DNA of 64,000 nucleotides, from NCBI GenBank assembly GCA_965200235.1, contig OZ241339.1:2666001-2730000 (forward strand), written 5' to 3'. The translations under genes were made by a program, and so were the position numbers. Shown here in pieces: positions 60,837 through 64,000 of this stretch. The notes beneath the pieces are model-generated. The model was not told where the DNA came from and ran no database searches. It saw only the letters and a list, made by a program, of their open reading frames with translations. The first letter of the stretch is position 1. Every line of letters starts with the position of its first letter. This DNA is from Azotimanducus chitobiosivorans. Lineage in GTDB: Bacteria; Pseudomonadota; Gammaproteobacteria; Pseudomonadales; Azotimanducaceae.

Positions 60837-60901
60837 TCAATAGCCTGCATGCCCGACGATTGAATCGCCACTGACAGGGGCTATGAGTTTGACTCGCGCA
60901 G

Positions 60902-61093
60902 CTAATCGAACCGATAGTCGAACACGCACGATGCGCCGACCATCTCGCGAAACCAAAGGGTAGTGCTCGCACCGAGCGAATCCGTTAGGCGCACCGGCTC
61001 ATTCAACGCAAAATACACGGGTTGGGACTCGCCGTCGTTGATGGCCGACGACCTCAATCCCAAAAACTGAAGCACGAAGCCGGAGGCTGATCC
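60902..61093 (-). pseudogene. short coding remnant of unknown family
   Basis: An open minus-strand frame reads PVYFALNEPVRLTDSLGAST, then TLWFREMVGASCVFDYRFD and stop. It has protein-like composition but no plausible start, and I do not recognise it. It could be the end of a lost gene. The rest of 60837-61203 shows nothing I can support. Confidence 0.25.
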
Positions 61094-61203
61094 AGTGACT
61101 CGAAAACACCTTGTTTAATTCAAAGCCCGCTGTCCAAGTCCGACAGGCTGCTATCACATGTCAATCGCCCAGCGCCGTCTCGTTGCATCTCTGCGCGTAA
61201 AGG

Positions 61204-61803
61204 CTATTGGGTTATCTGCAAAGCTGTTTGTAGGATTGGTGGGTAGTTGCACATTGGTCGTTCGATCCGCGCGCCAAGCGATCTTGCCTTTGATAGAAAA
61301 GCATGTATCGTTTCCGGTTTGACTGTGATATCTCGCCGAAATTCTCCGATTGCTGCGACAGTTAGCCCGTCTTGTGTGCATGCACTATCGAGCGCCATCC
61401 CGATTGGAACATATACAAAAAAGTATTCGTGTATACAGATCCTAGGTGAGCAAACAACTACTTTTCCTGCTCCTTTTTCAAAGTCTAGTTCTTGTCCGTT
61501 TGCGTAGGCCTTTTTGAAAAAGTGCCAATCTGATGCGACTGACTTGAACCTAATGATGAGGCGGCTAAAGTTGTTGATATTCAATTGGAGTTGATGCCAT
61601 CCGCGATAAGTTCCCAAGGGTTTTTCGCGACGAACATAATCTGACGTATACCCTTTCCATCCGGTGGCTTCGTCAGGGTCGTAACTCGTCTCTACGTATG
61701 TTGTGTTGTAGCGTCTCTCCGCCAGTCCGAGTGGCGATAGCGCTGCACACCCTGTGATTGCGAGTGTTGCAATTGCGATCAGGTGTGTTGGCAAAGTCTT
61801 CAT
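61204..61803 (-). CDS. hypothetical lipoprotein
   Basis: A 199-residue protein with a clear lipoprotein signal (IAIATLAITGCAALSPLG, lipobox ITGC). The mature part has GWKGYTSDYVRREKPLGTYR, an aromatic strand WHQLQLNINNFSRLIIRF, and two further cysteines in VVVCSPRICIHEYFFVYVP. I recognise no family. It is alone on its strand between the GIY-YIG-like gene and the receiver gene, and is AT-richer than the core genes. Confidence 0.65.
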   Translation of the reverse strand: MKTLPTHLIAIATLAITGCAALSPLGLAERRYNTTYVETSYDPDEATGWKGYTSDYVRREKPLGTYRGWHQLQLNINNFSRLIIRFKSVASDWHFFKKAYANGQELDFEKGAGKVVVCSPRICIHEYFFVYVPIGMALDSACTQDGLTVAAIGEFRRDITVKPETIHAFLSKARSLGARIERPMCNYPPILQTALQITQ

Positions 61804-62337
61804 TGGTCATCCCCCGGTGTGTTGGTAGCGCATGATAATCTCGCATTCGTGCTTAACAACGATGCCACGGTCTGCCTCCTCGTCTATTATGGCGCAGTTT
61901 TCTCGCTTTTGAGTCGTTACGGTGTGTGTTGCTCGCTCGCCCATTGCCTGACGTGCTCATCAAGCCATACCCGCCGTGAGTAAGCACCCCTGCGCTCTCT
62001 TGCAAGCATCGCCCCGTCTAGCATGAAACCAAGGGTAGCTGAATCGCTGACCAGATGCCTTGCATGCCTAGCATCTAGGAGTTCCGGCGCGGATGGCGGC
62101 TCGCTCACGCTGCGCTCCCTTCGTGTCAGTGGACTGTTCTCCTTCAGCTTCGTCTCGCGGCTGTTCGGGGCAATCTCGAATCTTCACCCACCTTTTCGGT
62201 GGCGACCACATAATCGTACTGTTCTCATACTTTGGTTGTCGATTTCTTCTGTGCTGAACGCACCATGATCACGCCACTGCTGTTATTCTTCGACACTGCG
62301 CTGTCGAATTCATCCGGTCAACTCGTAGTCCTATACG
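61804..62337. other. gene-poor stretch
   Basis: I see no convincing gene. A 63-codon minus-strand frame (61917-62108) has no family features. No tRNA, long repeat or clear terminator is visible. Confidence 0.5.
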
Positions 62338-63906
62338 CTACCCGCTCCTAGCGATCCGTCTCAGCCACTCTGATTCGTCAACCGCAACCCGGCTTAGCGT
62401 GCTCGCAAAGCTTTGCGCAACCCGTTGCGCATATTCAGCCTTTAGCTCGCCTCGCCAAACATAGTGCACTCCGCAGGTATCTGTAAACTCAAACTGGTTG
62501 TTTTGCTCCGCCCGTTTTGCGGGTACCGCACCAATTCCAGCCTCTGGCTCAAAATCAGCAAGGACCCAATCGGAGGGTCTCACTCCAATACTATAGCGCA
62601 CGAACTCGCGATTTATTTGGGCGACGATCTGGTTGGGGAACTTTTTTTCAGGTTCGATCAGTGACAAAAAGGGAAATGTCGTTTTGCTTTCGAGCCTCAC
62701 GCTATCGCACCGGGGCATGATGCAAAGAAGAGGCTTTTCTTCAGCATCATTCTTGATCATCGCAACGACCGAGCCTAACCACAACCTTGGTGCGGGCGCA
62801 TTGTATATTGTTCGAAAGCTCATGAGCCAAGCCAGCTCCTGGTCAAGATGCGTCGCATCGCTACCAGCGAATAAAGACGAAAGGTACTTGAAATCTTTTT
62901 CACTTATGCCTTCCACTTCTTTCAAGCTCTTCGTAACCAGATCAACAGTATCTTGTGGTTGAAGAACCCGGTTGCCAAACTTGAAGGATTGATTTTTCCC
63001 AGCTTTGCGCCGAATCCAATGCTTGATTGCAGTATTCCCCGCGGGAGACTCCGCGGCAACGGCCTCGTCAACAAGGCCGCGAAGCTCTTCAGCAACATGT
63101 GTTACAAAGTGCCATTCCGCATTCTCAGCATGGGGCAAGCAGATAGCATGAGAAACAAACGCAGGATCCAATTCAGCACTGAATCGAGCCAATATCTTGT
63201 GCTCATCTTCTCTAGCCGCTGTTAGGGCGGTAAGTGCTATTCCGGGCAGCAAGCCTTCGGTCATTGAAGCAAAATCGGCCACTAATCTGCCCGGCAATTC
63301 GTTCTCGGCCACACGTCGATTATTCAGACGTTCAGGCAGATTGACTGCGGGCTTCGCATACAGTGCAATACGGCCATGATCAAAGGTTATGGTGGTCTTC
63401 TCTTCAGATTGTTTAAGGTTAAGCTGATCTGTCTGCAGTTCATGGAGTATGCTCCGACCAATGCCTTCAAGATCCGCCTCCCCGGTGTAGATAGCTATGA
63501 GGCGGAGTGCATTTCGATCTTGCTCCTCTGTCAGCAATTTCTTCAGCAACTTCAACGTATAGTCTGGCGTCCCATCCTGCATGAACCAATCAAGCACCAC
63601 AATATCGGCCCGTTTCATAGCTTCAAGCTCTGAATGCGTAGGGCCGACGACTCCGCAAACTACACCTTTGGCCGAGAACGCATCCATGATGGAGCGTGCG
63701 TTTAGGGAATGGGTTTCCGTGTCGCTGAGCTTGCTATGTTCTTCTGCACGGGGCGCGCGAAGTTGACGACCCGGTGTTACAACCTCACCCTTGGGTGCGT
63801 CGCTGCCATTTCCATACATGTATGCTTCGTCATCGACCAGAATTGCTGTGCGAAGAAACCGCTTCGCATTCGCAAAACCATGGCTGCGAATCTCGATTTC
63901 GTCCAT
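62338..63906 (-). CDS. receiver-domain protein of a predicted phosphorelay conflict system
   Basis: A 522-residue protein from the ATG at 63906 (MDEIEIRSHGFANAKRFLRT). Residues about 20-140 form a receiver domain: TAILVDDEAYMYG gives the acidic pocket, and ADIVVLDWFMQDGTPDYTLK the phospho-acceptor Asp. The remaining 380 residues have no recognised output domain; LLPGIALTALTAAREDEHKI and DLVTKSLKEVEGISEKDF are typical stretches. This matches the Response_reg_2-type proteins proposed for two-component conflict systems, as I recall them. The start overlaps the upstream gene's stop as TGATG. No DNA-binding domain is visible. Confidence 0.65.
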   Translation of the reverse strand: MDEIEIRSHGFANAKRFLRTAILVDDEAYMYGNGSDAPKGEVVTPGRQLRAPRAEEHSKLSDTETHSLNARSIMDAFSAKGVVCGVVGPTHSELEAMKRADIVVLDWFMQDGTPDYTLKLLKKLLTEEQDRNALRLIAIYTGEADLEGIGRSILHELQTDQLNLKQSEEKTTITFDHGRIALYAKPAVNLPERLNNRRVAENELPGRLVADFASMTEGLLPGIALTALTAAREDEHKILARFSAELDPAFVSHAICLPHAENAEWHFVTHVAEELRGLVDEAVAAESPAGNTAIKHWIRRKAGKNQSFKFGNRVLQPQDTVDLVTKSLKEVEGISEKDFKYLSSLFAGSDATHLDQELAWLMSFRTIYNAPAPRLWLGSVVAMIKNDAEEKPLLCIMPRCDSVRLESKTTFPFLSLIEPEKKFPNQIVAQINREFVRYSIGVRPSDWVLADFEPEAGIGAVPAKRAEQNNQFEFTDTCGVHYVWRGELKAEYAQRVAQSFASTLSRVAVDESEWLRRIARSG

Positions 63907-64000
63907 CAGTTCTTCCCGACTTGCTGCGAATCGTCCATCCGTAGTATGCCAAAGGTTGCGCCTCCCTCCCAATTGATCAGGTGCAAATCAAACCCCACCT
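63906..64000 (-). CDS. C-terminus of a probable histidine-kinase-type ATPase (partial)
   Basis: Only the last 30 residues are in the window: GFDLHLINWEGGATFGILRM, then DDSQQVGKN and stop. The WEGGATFGI block resembles the final strand of HATPase_c domains (GGATF-hydrophobic). Its TGA overlaps the ATG of the receiver gene, so the two are translated together. The kinase reading rests on this short block plus the receiver partner and needs the sequence beyond the right edge. Confidence 0.4.
   Translation of the reverse strand, partial: VGFDLHLINWEGGATFGILRMDDSQQVGKN

Noticed and set aside
61917..62108. 63-codon minus-strand frame as a small protein
   Set aside because: No ribosome site, no family pattern and no coupling to a neighbour.

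Overview
The window looks like chromosomal DNA of a Gram-negative proteobacterium, most likely a gammaproteobacterium. The reasons are a TonB-dependent outer-membrane BtuB, an F1Fo operon in the order atpIBEFHAGDC with glmU-glmS further on, and a proteobacterial AtpE with an Asp proton site. This is inferred from gene content and order only. There is no rRNA, no recognisable tRNA and no CRISPR array.

Layout. (1) 1-3.4 kb and 13.2-21.6 kb: one cobalamin locus for late assembly of the corrinoid (cobO partial, cobC, cobS, cobT, cobU, cobD, cbiB, cobQ) plus the uptake system btuDCFB, headed by a B12 riboswitch and a good sigma70-type promoter. (2) 3.5-13.1 kb: a type I restriction-modification island (hsdM, hsdS, hsdR) that splits the cobalamin locus and has small toxin-antitoxin-like and nucleotide-handling genes threaded between M, S and R. 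(3) 21.6-25.1 kb: a 1416-bp IS with 16-bp target duplications inserted exactly upstream of the btuB -35 box, a BsuBI/PstI restriction enzyme fragment, and a two-gene nucleotidyltransferase pair. (4) 25.3-33.1 kb: the ATP synthase operon with an SDR gene at its end. (5) 33.1-42.8 kb: an accessory island lying between atpC and glmU-glmS, genes that are often adjacent. It holds intact VapBC, broken zeta-like and BrnT/CopG-like modules, a solo IS end, a DUF234-type ATPase, a NotI-like fragment next to a Dam methylase, egtB-egtD (ergothioneine), and a PARIS-like AAA ATPase/TOPRIM pair. (6) 42.9-46.1 kb: glmU-glmS. (7) 46.3-60.2 kb: RND exporter, OFA-type MFS carrier, cache-like membrane protein and Leu/Ile/Val-type binding protein, all on the minus strand; then an alpha/beta hydrolase, a HigA antitoxin whose toxin is deleted, DUF1330, two VOC proteins and an MFS carrier, a 165-bp element with perfect 21-bp terminal inverted repeats, and leuCD divergent from an aldehyde dehydrogenase. 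(8) 60.3-64 kb: an AT-richer stretch with a GIY-YIG-like protein, a lipoprotein and, at the very edge, a receiver-domain protein translationally coupled to a gene whose only visible part looks like the end of a histidine-kinase-type ATPase domain.

Two themes stand out. Three toxin-antitoxin loci (HicAB, HigBA, BrnT/CopG) carry internally deleted toxins; the HicB and HigA antitoxins remain intact, while the CopG-like one is frameshifted. The best candidates for little-described defence systems are the receiver/kinase pair cut by the right edge, the AAA/DUF4276 pair at 40.8-42.8 kb, the nucleotidyltransferase pair at 23.7-25.1 kb, and the gene set interleaved within the type I R-M operon. Start codons were moved inward from the longest reading frame where overlap, a ribosome site or family length argued for it.
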